Counted from the stretch's first letter, positions 45,417 to 54,373 are shown. The stretch: DNA of 64,000 bases from Streptomyces sp. DG1A-41 (GCF_037055355.1 NZ_CP146350.1:6781001-6845000), one strand, 5' to 3'. Numbers and translations are program-made. Notes: generated from the sequence alone by a model not told the origin.

Positions 45417-45647
45417 TCAGCGCTCTTCTTCGGAGGCAGTCGCGGGAGCGGACGTCAGCCGCTCCGTCTCGTCCTGTATCTCAGCGGCGATCTTCTTGAG
45501 TTCCGGCTCGAACTTGCGCCCGTGGTGGGCGCAGAAGAGCAGCTCTCCGCCGCTGAGCAGAACGACGCGCAGGTACGCCTGGGCGCCGCAGCGGTCGCAG
45601 CGATCAGCGGCCGTCAACTGGCTCGCAGGGGTCAGAACAGTAGTCAC
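45417..45647 (-). CDS. Small conserved zinc-ribbon-like protein (DUF7455 type)
   Basis: 76 residues, with two Cys/His pairs in ADRCDRCGAQAYLRV and LLFCAHHGRKFEPEL, spaced as for one zinc site. The C terminus is a charged helix (KKIAAEIQDETERL). Such proteins are very widely conserved in actinobacteria beside hrdB and parE; the function is unknown. A GAAGAGG ribosome site lies just before GTG 45647. Confidence 0.85.
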   Translation of the reverse strand: MTTVLTPASQLTAADRCDRCGAQAYLRVVLLSGGELLFCAHHGRKFEPELKKIAAEIQDETERLTSAPATASEEER

Positions 45648-46089
45648 GTCGCCTCTTCTCTAGCTCGACGAGCTGTCGTACCAGGGTCAACATCCAACCA
45701 GCCCCAAAACGTTCCCGCTCGTGGCTTTTCCTCGAAAAAATCTTTGCGAGGCGGCTGTCTGCTGCCGGTTGGCGGCGAATGTGCCGTATTGCGTGTCTAT
45801 GTGTCTTACGGGGCTTCGCGTTGTATCGGTGGTCGGTCCTCCCGGCTGGGTTGCCGGTTGTTCATGAGGACGTGCCCGGAGCCTAAATGGTTCATGCCTG
45901 GAAGGGAACGTGATGTGTGCTTCACTCCAACGAGGGATCGAACAAACATGCGAGTCTGGACTAGGGTGAGTTTCCGACGAGGGTGGCGTTACAACGGCTC
46001 TACCAGGCCTCGGTACCCTCTCACCGGTGACTGAAGCCGCGCCCTTACCCATGAGGGCCCCATCTGAAATTCAGCGAGGAGCGAACCGC
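45648..46089. other. Divergent intergenic region upstream of parE
   Basis: About 440 bp, less GC-rich than its surroundings. It includes the SOS-box-like site at 45938-45953 (separate entry) and, just before the gene, GAGGAGCG at 46076-46083. No convincing reading frame. Confidence 0.6.
45938..45953 (+). promoter_or_regulatory. Partial LexA box upstream of parE
   Basis: TCGAACAAACATGCGA: the left half is the exact TCGAAC half-site and the right half matches GTTCGA at four of six bases. It is about 140 bp upstream of the start. Confidence 0.4.
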
Positions 46090-48213
46090 GTGACCGCCGA
46101 GACGTCCGTGCCGTCCACAGCTCTGCTGGCAGGAGCAGACCGGGACGGGTCCAACTACACCGCGCGGCACCTGCTCGTCCTCGAGGGGCTCGAGGCCGTG
46201 CGGAAGCGCCCCGGTATGTATATCGGGTCCACTGACAGCCGTGGCCTGATGCACTGCCTCTGGGAGATCATCGACAACTCCGTCGACGAGGCCCTCGGCG
46301 GTTACTGCGATCACATCGAGGTCATCCTCCATGACGACGGCTCGGTCGAGGTCCGGGACAACGGCCGGGGTATCCCGGTCGACGTCGAGCCCAAGACCGG
46401 CCTGTCCGGTGTCGAGGTCGTCATGACCAAGCTGCACGCCGGCGGCAAGTTCGGCGGCGGCTCGTACGCCGCCTCCGGCGGTCTGCACGGCGTCGGCGCC
46501 TCCGTGGTGAACGCCCTGTCCGCCCGTCTGGACATCGAGGTCGACCGCGGTGGACACACCCACGCCATCAGCTTCCGGCGCGGTGTCCCCGGCGCCTTCG
46601 CCGGGAACGGTCCGGACGCCAAGTTCGAGGCCGAAAGCGGCCTGCGCAAGGCCAAGAAGATCCCGAAGACCCGCACCGGCACGCGCGTGCGGTACTGGGC
46701 CGACCGCCAGATCTTCCTCAAGGACGCCAAGCTCTCCCTGGAGAACCTGCACCAGCGCGCCCGCCAGACCGCGTTCCTGGTGCCCGGCCTGACCATCGTC
46801 GTGCGCGACGAGTACGGGCTCGGCGAGGGCGGCAGCAAGGGCGAGGAGTCCTTCCGCTTCGACGGCGGAATCAGTGAGTTCTGCGAGTACCTGGCGAACG
46901 ACAAGCCGATCTGCGACGTCCTCCGCTTCTCCGGACAGGGCATCTTCAAGGAGACGGTCCCCGTCCTGGACGACCACGGCCAGATGACGCCCACCGAGGT
47001 CACCCGCGAACTCGGCGTCGACGTCGCGCTGCGCTGGGGGACCGGCTACGACACGACGCTCAGGTCGTTCGTCAACATCATCGCCACCCCCAAGGGCGGT
47101 ACACACGTCGCCGGCTTCGAACAGGCTGTCGCCAAGACGATGAACGAGGTGCTGCGCGCCAAGAAGCTCCTGCGCGTAGCCGAGGACGACATCGTCAAGG
47201 ACGACGCCCTGGAAGGCCTGACCGCGGTCGTCACCGTGCGTCTCGCCGAGCCGCAGTTCGAAGGCCAGACCAAGGAGGTCCTCGGGACCTCGGCGGCCCG
47301 CCGCATCGTGAACAACGTGGTCACCAAGGAACTCAAGGCGTTCCTGACGTCCACGAAGCGGGACGCCGCCCAGCAGGCCCGTGTCGTGATGGAGAAGGCC
47401 GTCGCAGCGGCCCGTACACGCATCGCCGCCCGGCAGCACAAGGACGCACAGCGCCGCAAGACGGCCCTGGAGTCCTCCTCGCTGCCGGCGAAGCTCGCCG
47501 ACTGCCGCAGCGACGACGTCGACCGCAGCGAGCTGTTCATCGTCGAGGGCGACTCCGCGCTCGGTACGGCGAAGCTCGCCCGGAACTCCGAGTTCCAGGC
47601 GCTGCTGCCGATCCGGGGCAAGATCCTCAACGTCCAGAAGTCGTCCGTGACGGACATGCTGAAGAACGCCGAGTGCGGCGCGATCATCCAGGTCATAGGA
47701 GCCGGATCGGGCCGGACCTTCGACATCGACACGGCGCGCTACGGCAAGATCATCATGATGACCGACGCCGACGTCGACGGCTCGCACATCCGCACGCTGC
47801 TCCTGACCCTGTTCCACCGCTACATGCGGCCCATGGTCGAGGCCGGCCGGGTCTTCGCGGCGGTGCCGCCGCTGCACCGCGTCGAGATCGTCCAGCCGAA
47901 GAAGGGCCAGGACAAGTACGTCTACACGTACTCGGACCGGGAACTGCGCGACACTCTTATGGAGCTCCAGAGCAAAGGCATCCGCTACAAGGATTCGATC
48001 CAGCGCTACAAGGGTCTCGGCGAGATGGACGCCGACCAACTGGCCGAGACGACCATGGACCCGCGCCACCGCACTCTGCGCCGGATCAACCTCTCTGACC
48101 TCGAGGCCGCCGAGCAGGTCTTCGATCTGCTGATGGGCAACGACGTCGCGCCGCGCAAGGAATTCATCTCCAACTCGGCGGCGACGCTGGATCGGTCGCG
48201 GATCGACGCGTAG
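46090..48213 (+). CDS. parE: DNA topoisomerase IV subunit B (ParE / GyrB2)
   Basis: The ATPase subunit of the second type IIA topoisomerase, 707 residues. The GHKL ATPase is at the N terminus (LWEIIDNSVDEALGGYCD, RDNGRGIPVD, GGKFGGGSYAASGGLHGVGASVVNALS). The TOPRIM domain has EGDSA at 486-490 and the magnesium-binding DADVDGSHIRTLL from Asp559. The C-terminal RYKGLGEMDADQLAETTMDP is typical. GAGGAG ends eight bases before GTG 46090. Its partner, a ParC-like subunit, lies at the far end of the window on the opposite strand, as I recall for S. coelicolor. Confidence 0.96.
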   Translation: MTAETSVPSTALLAGADRDGSNYTARHLLVLEGLEAVRKRPGMYIGSTDSRGLMHCLWEIIDNSVDEALGGYCDHIEVILHDDGSVEVRDNGRGIPVDVEPKTGLSGVEVVMTKLHAGGKFGGGSYAASGGLHGVGASVVNALSARLDIEVDRGGHTHAISFRRGVPGAFAGNGPDAKFEAESGLRKAKKIPKTRTGTRVRYWADRQIFLKDAKLSLENLHQRARQTAFLVPGLTIVVRDEYGLGEGGSKGEESFRFDGGISEFCEYLANDKPICDVLRFSGQGIFKETVPVLDDHGQMTPTEVTRELGVDVALRWGTGYDTTLRSFVNIIATPKGGTHVAGFEQAVAKTMNEVLRAKKLLRVAEDDIVKDDALEGLTAVVTVRLAEPQFEGQTKEVLGTSAARRIVNNVVTKELKAFLTSTKRDAAQQARVVMEKAVAAARTRIAARQHKDAQRRKTALESSSLPAKLADCRSDDVDRSELFIVEGDSALGTAKLARNSEFQALLPIRGKILNVQKSSVTDMLKNAECGAIIQVIGAGSGRTFDIDTARYGKIIMMTDADVDGSHIRTLLLTLFHRYMRPMVEAGRVFAAVPPLHRVEIVQPKKGQDKYVYTYSDRELRDTLMELQSKGIRYKDSIQRYKGLGEMDADQLAETTMDPRHRTLRRINLSDLEAAEQVFDLLMGNDVAPRKEFISNSAATLDRSRIDA

Positions 48214-48230
48214 TCGCTGCGCTGGGCTTT

Positions 48231-48283
48231 GGCAGGACAGGGCAGGGCAGGGCAGGGCAGGGCAGGGCAGGGCAGGGCAGGGC
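48231..48283 (+). repeat. GGCAG pentanucleotide tandem repeat, G-quadruplex-prone
   Basis: Eight exact GGCAG copies at 48241-48280 are preceded by two imperfect ones and followed by GGCTGGGG. The run gives at least eight GGG tracts separated by CA, the (G3N2)n pattern of a stable quadruplex. It begins 17 bp after the parE stop. Confidence 0.95.
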
Positions 48284-48383
48284 TGGGGCGCTGGTGATCT
48301 ATTCCGGGTCGGGTGCTGGTTGGGTCCTGGGATACGGTCTGACCGGCTTTGGTGACGTGGCCCGAACGCGGCCCAGGCCGTCG

Positions 48384-48429
48384 CGGCCGAGCTGTTTCTC
48401 CACCCCTGGGTGGAGAAACAGCTCGGCCG
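48384..48429. terminator. 21-bp perfect hairpin downstream of parE
   Basis: Arms 48384-48404 and 48409-48429 are exact complements with a 4-nt loop. It contains a TTTCTCC/GGAGAAA core that is AT-richer than the flanks. The remaining sequence of 48284-48544 holds no gene. Confidence 0.9.
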
Positions 48430-48544
48430 GGGATCCACCCGTGATCCACCCGCACTCCGATCCCATGACCTGGCGACTTCCGTAGCGTCGAAGGCGTCGG
48501 TGGCACCGCTGCCGGCATCCCCTTTCCCGCTCACGGAGGTTGTG

Positions 48545-49069
48545 ATGTCCGGGCTCGTCGACGCGCTGGTGATCGTGGCCGTTGCGGTGCTGGTGATCGC
48601 CCGGCAGTTCCGCGCAACCCCCATCGACGGCGAGCGCCGCTGGTGGCTCCTGCCCGCGATCCTGGCCGTCGTCGCGCTGCGCGAGCCCGGCATACTCGAC
48701 GCCCATCACCACACGGTCTCGGTGGTGCTGCTCGGCGCCGAACTGCTCGTCGGTCTGGCCACCGGGGCCGGCTGGGCCTGGACCACCCGCATATGGGCGG
48801 AGCCTGACGGCACCGTGTGGAGCAGGAGCAGCACGGCGAGCGTCGCCGTCTGGGTCGTCGGAATCGGGCTGCGCGTCGGGCTCTACGCGCTCGGTGCCGC
48901 GGTGGGCGTTCACCAGGACAGGACCGCCGTGCTGCTGAGGATGGCCGGCACCCTGCTCGTCCGGACCGGAACCCCGGCCTGGCGCGGTCAGTTGCTGCGT
49001 CCTGCCGTGAACTCGCGCGGGGCGTACGGTGACAGCATGATGCGGCCTGCGGGGAAGGAGCACGTGTGA
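48545..49069 (+). CDS. DUF1453-like membrane protein
   Basis: 174 residues. There are four or five hydrophobic segments (VDALVIVAVAVLVIARQF, WWLLPAILAVVALREPGIL, VSVVLLGAELLVGLATGAGWAW, VAVWVVGIGLRVGLYALGAAVGV). The pattern fits the DUF1453 group of small integral membrane proteins. GGAGGT lies four bases before ATG 48545. Its stop overlaps the GTG start of the histidine kinase gene (GTGA), so the three genes are translationally coupled. It may be an accessory or sensing partner of the kinase, an inference from the coupling. Confidence 0.82.
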   Translation: MSGLVDALVIVAVAVLVIARQFRATPIDGERRWWLLPAILAVVALREPGILDAHHHTVSVVLLGAELLVGLATGAGWAWTTRIWAEPDGTVWSRSSTASVAVWVVGIGLRVGLYALGAAVGVHQDRTAVLLRMAGTLLVRTGTPAWRGQLLRPAVNSRGAYGDSMMRPAGKEHV

Positions 49070-50217
49070 AGGAGAACGCCTGGACACGCTGGCCTTCCCG
49101 GGAGGCACTCAGCCACGAGGGACTCTCCCGTTCCCGGTGCCTGATGGTCTGGACGGTGAGGGCCTTGGTCCTCGGCGTACTGATCTGGCGTGTCTTCGCC
49201 GAGAGCGAGGCGCGTGGCTGGAAGATGGCGGCCGGAGCCGGAGGGGTGCTTCTGGCGGCACTGCTCGCCTGGCTGTTTTTCCGGACCACGCTCCAGCACC
49301 GGCTGTGGCCGTCGCTGGCGTCGCTCGCGCTGCTTCAGGGTGTCGCCGTCGCCGCCCAGATGTCAGGCTTCAAGGTCGCGGCCCTTGTCATGTGGTGCGG
49401 ATGCGCCGTCTCGGCACTGGAGCGGCTCCCACCGGCAGTCGCCCTCAGCGCAGCAGGCGTGGCACTCGGTTCGTTCGGGGCCGTCAACCACGACGAAGTG
49501 CTGACGTCCGTGGTCACCGGCGTCGGCCTCGCCCTGGCCGGATACACGCTGCGCCTGGACGCCGAGGCCCGCGGCAGCGCCCAGCGGCTGCTCGCCCAGG
49601 AGCGGGCCGCGCGTGCGGCCGAGGCGGAGACGGCGGCGCTCGCGGAGCGGGCCCGCATAGCGCGGGAGATTCACGACGTGCTGGCGCACAGCCTGTCCGC
49701 CCAGCTCGTGCACCTGGAGGCGGCCCGGCTGCTGATCGAGCGTGGCGGGGAACGGGAGCAGATTCTCGAACGAGTGGTGGCGGCGCGGGAGATGGCGCGT
49801 GGCGGGCTCTCCGAGACGCGGCAGGCGCTCTCCGCCCTGCGCGGGGATCTGACCCCGCTGGAGGAGTTCCTGAACCAGTTGGTGGGTACGGCCGACGGCG
49901 CGGAGGTCACCATCACGGGTGAACGCAGGGCGATGCCGGCCGAGGCTTCGCAGGCTGTGCGCCGAGCGGCCCAGGAGGCTCTGACGAATGCCCGCAAGCA
50001 CGCTCCGGGCGCCAAAGTGCGCCTGCGGCTCGACTACAACCCGCACGGAGTGACCCTGGATGTGCGGGACTCGGGCGGCTCGCCGGGCGAGCTGACCGGG
50101 ACGGGAGCCGGGTACGGTCTGCTGGGCATGCGGGAGCGAGCCGAATTGCTGGGCGGTTCGCTCGAGGCCGGGCCGGGCGAGGAGGGGTTCGTGGTGACGT
50201 TGAAGGTGCCGGTATGA
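49066..50217 (+). CDS. Sensor histidine kinase, NarL-partner (HisKA_3) type
   Basis: 383 residues. Four or five N-terminal membrane segments (VWTVRALVLGVLIW, AAGAGGVLLAALLAWLFF, LWPSLASLALLQGVAVAAQ and others) form the sensor part, with no large extracellular domain. A coiled segment leads to the phospho-acceptor His203 in ARIAREIHDVLAHSLSAQ. The HATPase domain has QEALTNARKHAPGA and GAGYGLLGMRERAELLGGS. It is translationally coupled on both sides (GTGA at its start, ATGA at its end). The signal is unknown. Confidence 0.92.
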   Translation: MKENAWTRWPSREALSHEGLSRSRCLMVWTVRALVLGVLIWRVFAESEARGWKMAAGAGGVLLAALLAWLFFRTTLQHRLWPSLASLALLQGVAVAAQMSGFKVAALVMWCGCAVSALERLPPAVALSAAGVALGSFGAVNHDEVLTSVVTGVGLALAGYTLRLDAEARGSAQRLLAQERAARAAEAETAALAERARIAREIHDVLAHSLSAQLVHLEAARLLIERGGEREQILERVVAAREMARGGLSETRQALSALRGDLTPLEEFLNQLVGTADGAEVTITGERRAMPAEASQAVRRAAQEALTNARKHAPGAKVRLRLDYNPHGVTLDVRDSGGSPGELTGTGAGYGLLGMRERAELLGGSLEAGPGEEGFVVTLKVPV

Positions 50218-50897
50218 CGGAGGGGACCGAGCGGAAGCCCGCTCGGGTGGTGGTCGCGGACGACCAGACCGTGGTGCGGGAAGGCATCGTGATGCTGCTC
50301 GGTCTGCTGCCCGGGATCGAGGTCGTCGGCGCGGCGGGGGACGGGGAGGAGGCGATGCGGCTCGTCGCCGAAGTCGCCCCGGACGTGGTGCTGATGGACC
50401 TGCGCATGCCTCGCTGTGACGGGGTGGAGGCGACCCGCAGGATCCGCGCGGAGTACCCCGGGACGCAGGTCGTGGTGCTCACGACGTACGCCGATGACGA
50501 GTCGCTCTTCCCTGCACTGGCTGCGGGAGCGCGCGGCTACCTCACGAAGGACGCCGGCGGGGAGGACATCGTGCGGGCCGTGCACAGCGTGCTGTCGGGG
50601 GACGCGGGGCTCTCGCCCAGCGTTCAGAGGCGGCTGCTGGAGCGTCTGGCGGAGGCCGAGGTGAGACCGGCCTCGCCCCCTGAGGCGCCGGACGGGCTCA
50701 CCGTGCGGGAGACGGAGGTGCTGCTGCTCATCGCCGAGGGGCTCAGCAACCAGGAGATCGGCCGCAGGCTGCATGTCTCCACCGCCACCGTGAAGACCCA
50801 CATCAACAACCTCTTCACCAAGACGGGGCTCAAGGACCGTGCACAGGCGGTGCGTTACGCGTACGGAAAGGGGCTGGTGCGGCCACCAGCGGGTTGA
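50214..50897 (+). CDS. NarL/FixJ-family response regulator
   Basis: 227 residues. The receiver domain has ADDQTVVREG, the phospho-acceptor Asp62 in VVLMDLRMP and the TTYADDE and LTKDAGG switch residues. The C-terminal LuxR helix-turn-helix is LTVRETEVLLLIAEGLSNQEIGRRLHVSTATVKTHINNLFTKTGLKDR. It overlaps the kinase gene by four bases (ATGA) and is the cognate regulator of that kinase. Confidence 0.95.
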   Translation: MTEGTERKPARVVVADDQTVVREGIVMLLGLLPGIEVVGAAGDGEEAMRLVAEVAPDVVLMDLRMPRCDGVEATRRIRAEYPGTQVVVLTTYADDESLFPALAAGARGYLTKDAGGEDIVRAVHSVLSGDAGLSPSVQRRLLERLAEAEVRPASPPEAPDGLTVRETEVLLLIAEGLSNQEIGRRLHVSTATVKTHINNLFTKTGLKDRAQAVRYAYGKGLVRPPAG

Positions 50898-50966
50898 GTC
50901 ACCTGATGGGGTGAAGAGCGAGGGGAAGAGGAGTCGGGGATCTCCCCGTTCTGTCCATCCTTGGGC

Positions 50967-51520
50967 ATGCAGCCAAGCAAGGGCCGTCCCCGTAGCGATG
51001 GGGCTGGTCAGGAAAGTCCGGTCGAGCGAATCGACGGTGCCGGCCTGGGCCCGGCCGAGGAGGCCGGACACCTCAGGTACGACGATCCCTGGTACGACGT
51101 CCTCGCTTCCGGCTGGGGCGAGTCAGCTGGTGCCGGGGGCCGGCGCTGGCCGTGGTTCCGTCTCCTCGCAGGGAGGGCGGGATCGCGGCGGCCGATGTGT
51201 ATCTCGAGGTGCAGCGCAGCGCTGCCTTCCAGGAGGTGCGGCGGCGGTTCCGGAGGTTCGTGGTGCCGGCCTTCGTAGCGTTCTTCGCCTGGTATGTGGG
51301 CTACGTCGTGGCTGCCACGACCGCGCCGGAGTTGATGGCGCGGCCCGTGGCGGGGGCGGTGAACGTGGCGCTGGTGGCGGGGCTCGGGCAGTTCCTGACC
51401 ACATTCCTGTTCACCTGGGCGTATGCGCGGCACGCGCGGTTGCGCAGGGACCGGGCGGCGCTCGAACTGCGCTGGGACACACAGGAGCTGACGCGCGGTG
51501 TGAACGGAGGTGTCTCGTGA
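50967..51520 (+). pseudogene. DUF485 membrane protein with a single-base frameshift near the N terminus
   Basis: The N-terminal part (ATG 50967: MQPSKGRPRSDG to AGHLRYDDPWYDVLASGWGESAGAG) is followed in another frame by PALAVVPSPRREGGIAAADVYLEVQRSAAFQEVRRRFRRF. The DUF485 domain comes next, with two membrane helices (VVPAFVAFFAWYVGYVVAA and VALVAGLGQFLTTFLFTWAYA). Restoring one G in the GGGGG run at 51135-51139 joins them. Without repair, a shorter protein from GTG 51152 could still give the DUF485 part. DUF485 proteins accompany acetate-type sodium-solute symporters; the next gene is one and overlaps the stop by GTGA. The likely cause is sequencing error. Confidence 0.78.
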
Positions 51521-53109
51521 CGGGTGAACACCAGACGCTGGCGCTGCTGCTGTTCGGCGGGTTCGTCGCGGTCACGCTGGCGATCACGACCTGGGTGAGC
51601 CGCAACCGGCGCGGTTCGGCGGAGGAGTTCTACGCGGGTGGGCGGCTCTTCTCTCCCATGGAGAATGGTTTTGCCATCGCGGGTGACTACATGTCGGCCG
51701 CTTCCTTCCTGGGCGTCACCGGGCTCATCGCGCTGTTCGGCTACGACGGGCTGCTGTATGTCGTCGGATTCCTCGTGGCCTGGCTGGTGGTGCTGTTCCT
51801 CGTGGCTGAACTGGTCCGCAACTGCGGCCGGTTCACGCTGGCCGATGTTGTGGCGGCGCGGATGAGGGAGCGGCCGGTACGGATCGCGGCGGGAACCTCC
51901 TCGGTCACCGTGTCCGTTCTGTATCTGGTGGCGCAGATGGTCGGCGCGGGCAGCCTGGTGGCGCTGCTGCTCGGGGGCACGAGTGAGGCGGCGCGGGCCT
52001 GGACCGTCATCGGGGTCGGCGGGCTCATGGTGATCTATGTGTCGTTGGGAGGGATGCGGGCGACGACGTGGATCCAGATCGTCAAGGCCGTCCTGCTGCT
52101 CGGCGGCACGATCGCGCTGACGGCGCTCGTCCTGGTGCGCTTCCACGGCGACCTGGACCGGCTGCTGCTCACGGCGGCCGAGCGCAGCGGTCACGGGGAG
52201 GCGTTTCTGGCGCCCGGGCTGAAGTACGGCGGGGACTGGACCGCCCGCTTCGACTTCATCAGTCTGGGGCTGGCCCTGGTACTGGGCACGGCCGGGCTGC
52301 CGCACATCCTGTCCCGGTTCTACACCGTGCCCACCGCGCGCGCCGCACGCCGGTCGGTGGTTTGGGCCGTCGGGCTCATCGGCGGTTTCTACCTGATGAC
52401 GATCGTGCTGGGATTCGGCGCGGCCGCCATCGTGGGGCCGGACGCGGTACGCGGGTCGAACGCGGCCGGGAACACGGCCGTTCCGCTGCTGGCGCTCGAT
52501 CTGGGCGGTGGCGCGGGATCCACGGGCGGAACGGTTCTCTTCGCGATCGTCGCCGCTGTCGCCTTCGCCACGATCCTCGCCGTGGTCGCTGGGATCACAC
52601 TCGCGTCCTCGGCGTCGGTGGCCCACGATCTGTACGCGTCCCTGCGGCGCCCGGGCGGCAAGCTCCGCAGCGAGGTGGCCGTGGCCCGTGTCGCCGCCGT
52701 CGGTGTCGGCGTGGTGGCGATCGCCCTCGGCCTGCTGGCGCGGGACCTCAACGTCGCGTTCCTGGTGGGCCTCGCCTTCGCCGTCGCCGCGTCGGCGAAC
52801 CTTCCGGTGCTGCTCTACTCCCTGTTCTGGCGCGGCTTCACCACACGCGGTGCCGTATGGGCCGTCTATGGCGGTCTGGTCCCGGCCCTGGTGCTCGTGG
52901 TGCTGTCCCCGGTGGTCTCCGGAAGCGCCGACTCGCTGTTCCCGAACGTCGACTTCCAGTACTTCCCGTTGCAGAACCCAGGCCTGGTCTCGATCCCGCT
53001 GGGCTTCCTCGCGGGCTGGCTGGGCACGGTCACCTCGGCAGAGGTCCCGGACGAGGCCAAGCACGCGGAGACCGAGGTGCGGTCGCTGACCGGGGCGGGA
53101 GCGGCGTAG
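51517..53109 (+). CDS. Sodium:solute symporter (acetate/monocarboxylate permease ActP-like)
   Basis: 530 residues with about 13 hydrophobic helices. The SSS signature region includes RRGSAEEFYAGGRLFSPMENGFAIAGDYMSAASFLGVTGLIALFGYDGL. Later blocks are LGLALVLGTAGLPHILSRFYTVPTARAARRS, and FATILAVVAGITLASSASVAHDLYASL as the sodium-site helix. The pairing with DUF485 is that of the acetate permease operon (yjcH-actP) in E. coli, so acetate, pyruvate or a related acid is the likely substrate. GGAGGT lies just before GTG 51517, whose GTGA overlaps the stop of the preceding gene. Confidence 0.92.
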   Translation: MTGEHQTLALLLFGGFVAVTLAITTWVSRNRRGSAEEFYAGGRLFSPMENGFAIAGDYMSAASFLGVTGLIALFGYDGLLYVVGFLVAWLVVLFLVAELVRNCGRFTLADVVAARMRERPVRIAAGTSSVTVSVLYLVAQMVGAGSLVALLLGGTSEAARAWTVIGVGGLMVIYVSLGGMRATTWIQIVKAVLLLGGTIALTALVLVRFHGDLDRLLLTAAERSGHGEAFLAPGLKYGGDWTARFDFISLGLALVLGTAGLPHILSRFYTVPTARAARRSVVWAVGLIGGFYLMTIVLGFGAAAIVGPDAVRGSNAAGNTAVPLLALDLGGGAGSTGGTVLFAIVAAVAFATILAVVAGITLASSASVAHDLYASLRRPGGKLRSEVAVARVAAVGVGVVAIALGLLARDLNVAFLVGLAFAVAASANLPVLLYSLFWRGFTTRGAVWAVYGGLVPALVLVVLSPVVSGSADSLFPNVDFQYFPLQNPGLVSIPLGFLAGWLGTVTSAEVPDEAKHAETEVRSLTGAGAA

Positions 53110-53134
53110 CGGCGGTGCCTTCAGCGGCGTACGG

Positions 53135-53420
53135 CTACGGGGCCCCCGCGTAACGGTGTTCGGGCCGACCCGTGTCGCCGTACTTGGGGGAGAGGCACAG
53201 GCATCCGGACTGTTCCAGGCGGCGCGGGTAGCGCTGGGCGGTCGAGCGGCTCAGTCCGGTCTCGACGGCGACCTCGTTGGCGGTGAGCGGGTGGTCGGCG
53301 CGGTGCAGTGCGCGGCTGATCAGTTCCGTGGTCGGCTCCGAGTGGCCGCTCGGCAGCCCCGGGGACGCGCGGACCGGGGTGGTGCGCAGGGCGCTGAAGA
53401 TCCGGTCGACCTGTTCACCC
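53135..53420 (-). pseudogene. C-terminal fragment of a CitB-type response regulator, cut by the IS element
   Basis: The minus strand encodes EQVDRIFSALRT, EPTTELISRALHRADHPLTANEVAVETGLSRSTAQRYPRRLEQSG and KYGDTGRPEHRYAGAP. This aligns with the C-terminal helix-turn-helix half of the intact regulator at 54391-55071. The receiver half is missing: the sequence stops at the left end of the IS element. A chimeric frame continues into the IS (up to a start at 53533) but is unlikely to be functional. The same-family regulator beyond the IS has its own complete receiver, so this was a second, related regulator. Confidence 0.85.
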
Positions 53421-53441
53421 CTAGATGAATGAGTCCGATGT
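53421..53441 (+). repeat. Left terminal inverted repeat of the IS
   Basis: A 21-nt repeat beginning CTAGATGAATGAGTCC. It matches the complement of the right end except at position 9. Confidence 0.93.
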
Positions 53442-53486
53442 GTGTGCTGGTCGCGACCATGGCGAAGGGCGCCCGTTGGCTCGTGT

Positions 53487-54371
53487 GTGACTACCAGCCT
53501 GGACGCCCTTCTGGCGGCACTGTACGTGTTCATCGACGACCATGTAGCCCCTCGTCGCCGGATCGGGCGACCCCCGAAACTGACGGACGCCGAACTGCTG
53601 TGCTTGGCTGTCGCCCAGGTCCTGCTCGGCTTCCCCTCGGCCCGGCACTGGATCCGCTTCGCCCACGCCCGACTGGGACACCTCTTTCGCTACCTGCCCC
53701 AGCAGTCCGCCTACAACAAGCGCCTCAACGCCGCCGGACCGCTGATCAGCCGTGTGATCGAAGCTCATGCCAGGCAGGTGCCGACCTGGAACGACGACCT
53801 GCGGCTGATCGACTCCACTCCGCTGCCCTGCGCCGCCTCCCGCGAGACCGTCAAACGCTCCGACCTGGTCGGCCACGCCGGATACGGCTACTGCCGCAGC
53901 CACTCCCGCTTCTTCTGGGGCTTCCGGCTCTACCTCCTCACCACGGCCGAGGGCATGCCCGTCACCTGGTGCCTGGCCCACCCGAAACTGGGCGAGCGGG
54001 AGGTGATGACCGCGCTGCTGGAACGCGACCACCGCCTCATCCACAGCGGTCAGGTGATCCTTGCGGACAAGGGTTTCGCCGGGCGGGAGTTCGAGGCGTT
54101 CCTCACCGAGCGCCTGGGCGTCCACCTGGTGCGGCCGGACCGTAAGGACGAGCCGGTCCGGCACGGCTGCCTGGCCCGCGTCCGCCAGTGGATCGAGGCC
54201 GTCTTCGACACCCTCAAAGGCCAGCTCAGCCTGGAACAACACGGAGGCAGAACCACAGCCGGAGTCTTCGCCCGCACCGCACAACGACTACTCGCCATGG
54301 CGGCCGGCATCTGGCACAACTGGACCACCGGCGCCAAGGTCAAACGATCTCTCATCGCCTACGACCACTGA
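53487..54371 (+). CDS. IS982-family transposase
   Basis: 294 residues. The N-terminal TTSLDALLAALYVFIDDHV and GRPPKLTDAELLCLAVAQVLLG match IS982-type transposases. The DDE catalytic core is visible in DDLRLIDSTPLPC (first Asp), GQVILADKGFAGREFE (second Asp) and RVRQWIEAVFDTLKGQLSLEQ (Glu). The frame is intact, so the element may still be mobile. GTG 53487 is chosen to begin at the conserved N terminus. Confidence 0.9.
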   Translation: MTTSLDALLAALYVFIDDHVAPRRRIGRPPKLTDAELLCLAVAQVLLGFPSARHWIRFAHARLGHLFRYLPQQSAYNKRLNAAGPLISRVIEAHARQVPTWNDDLRLIDSTPLPCAASRETVKRSDLVGHAGYGYCRSHSRFFWGFRLYLLTTAEGMPVTWCLAHPKLGEREVMTALLERDHRLIHSGQVILADKGFAGREFEAFLTERLGVHLVRPDRKDEPVRHGCLARVRQWIEAVFDTLKGQLSLEQHGGRTTAGVFARTAQRLLAMAAGIWHNWTTGAKVKRSLIAYDH

Positions 54372-54373
54372 GA

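Noticed and set aside
48241..48280. GGCAG repeats as a CRISPR array
   Set aside because: The unit is 5 bp with no spacers and no cas genes nearby; it is a simple microsatellite.
46045..48693. Minus-strand open frame of 882 codons opposite parE, reading through the GGCAG repeat
   Set aside because: It is the complement frame of parE; the repeat only adds a Pro/Ala/Leu/Cys-rich tail. No ribosome site or homology.
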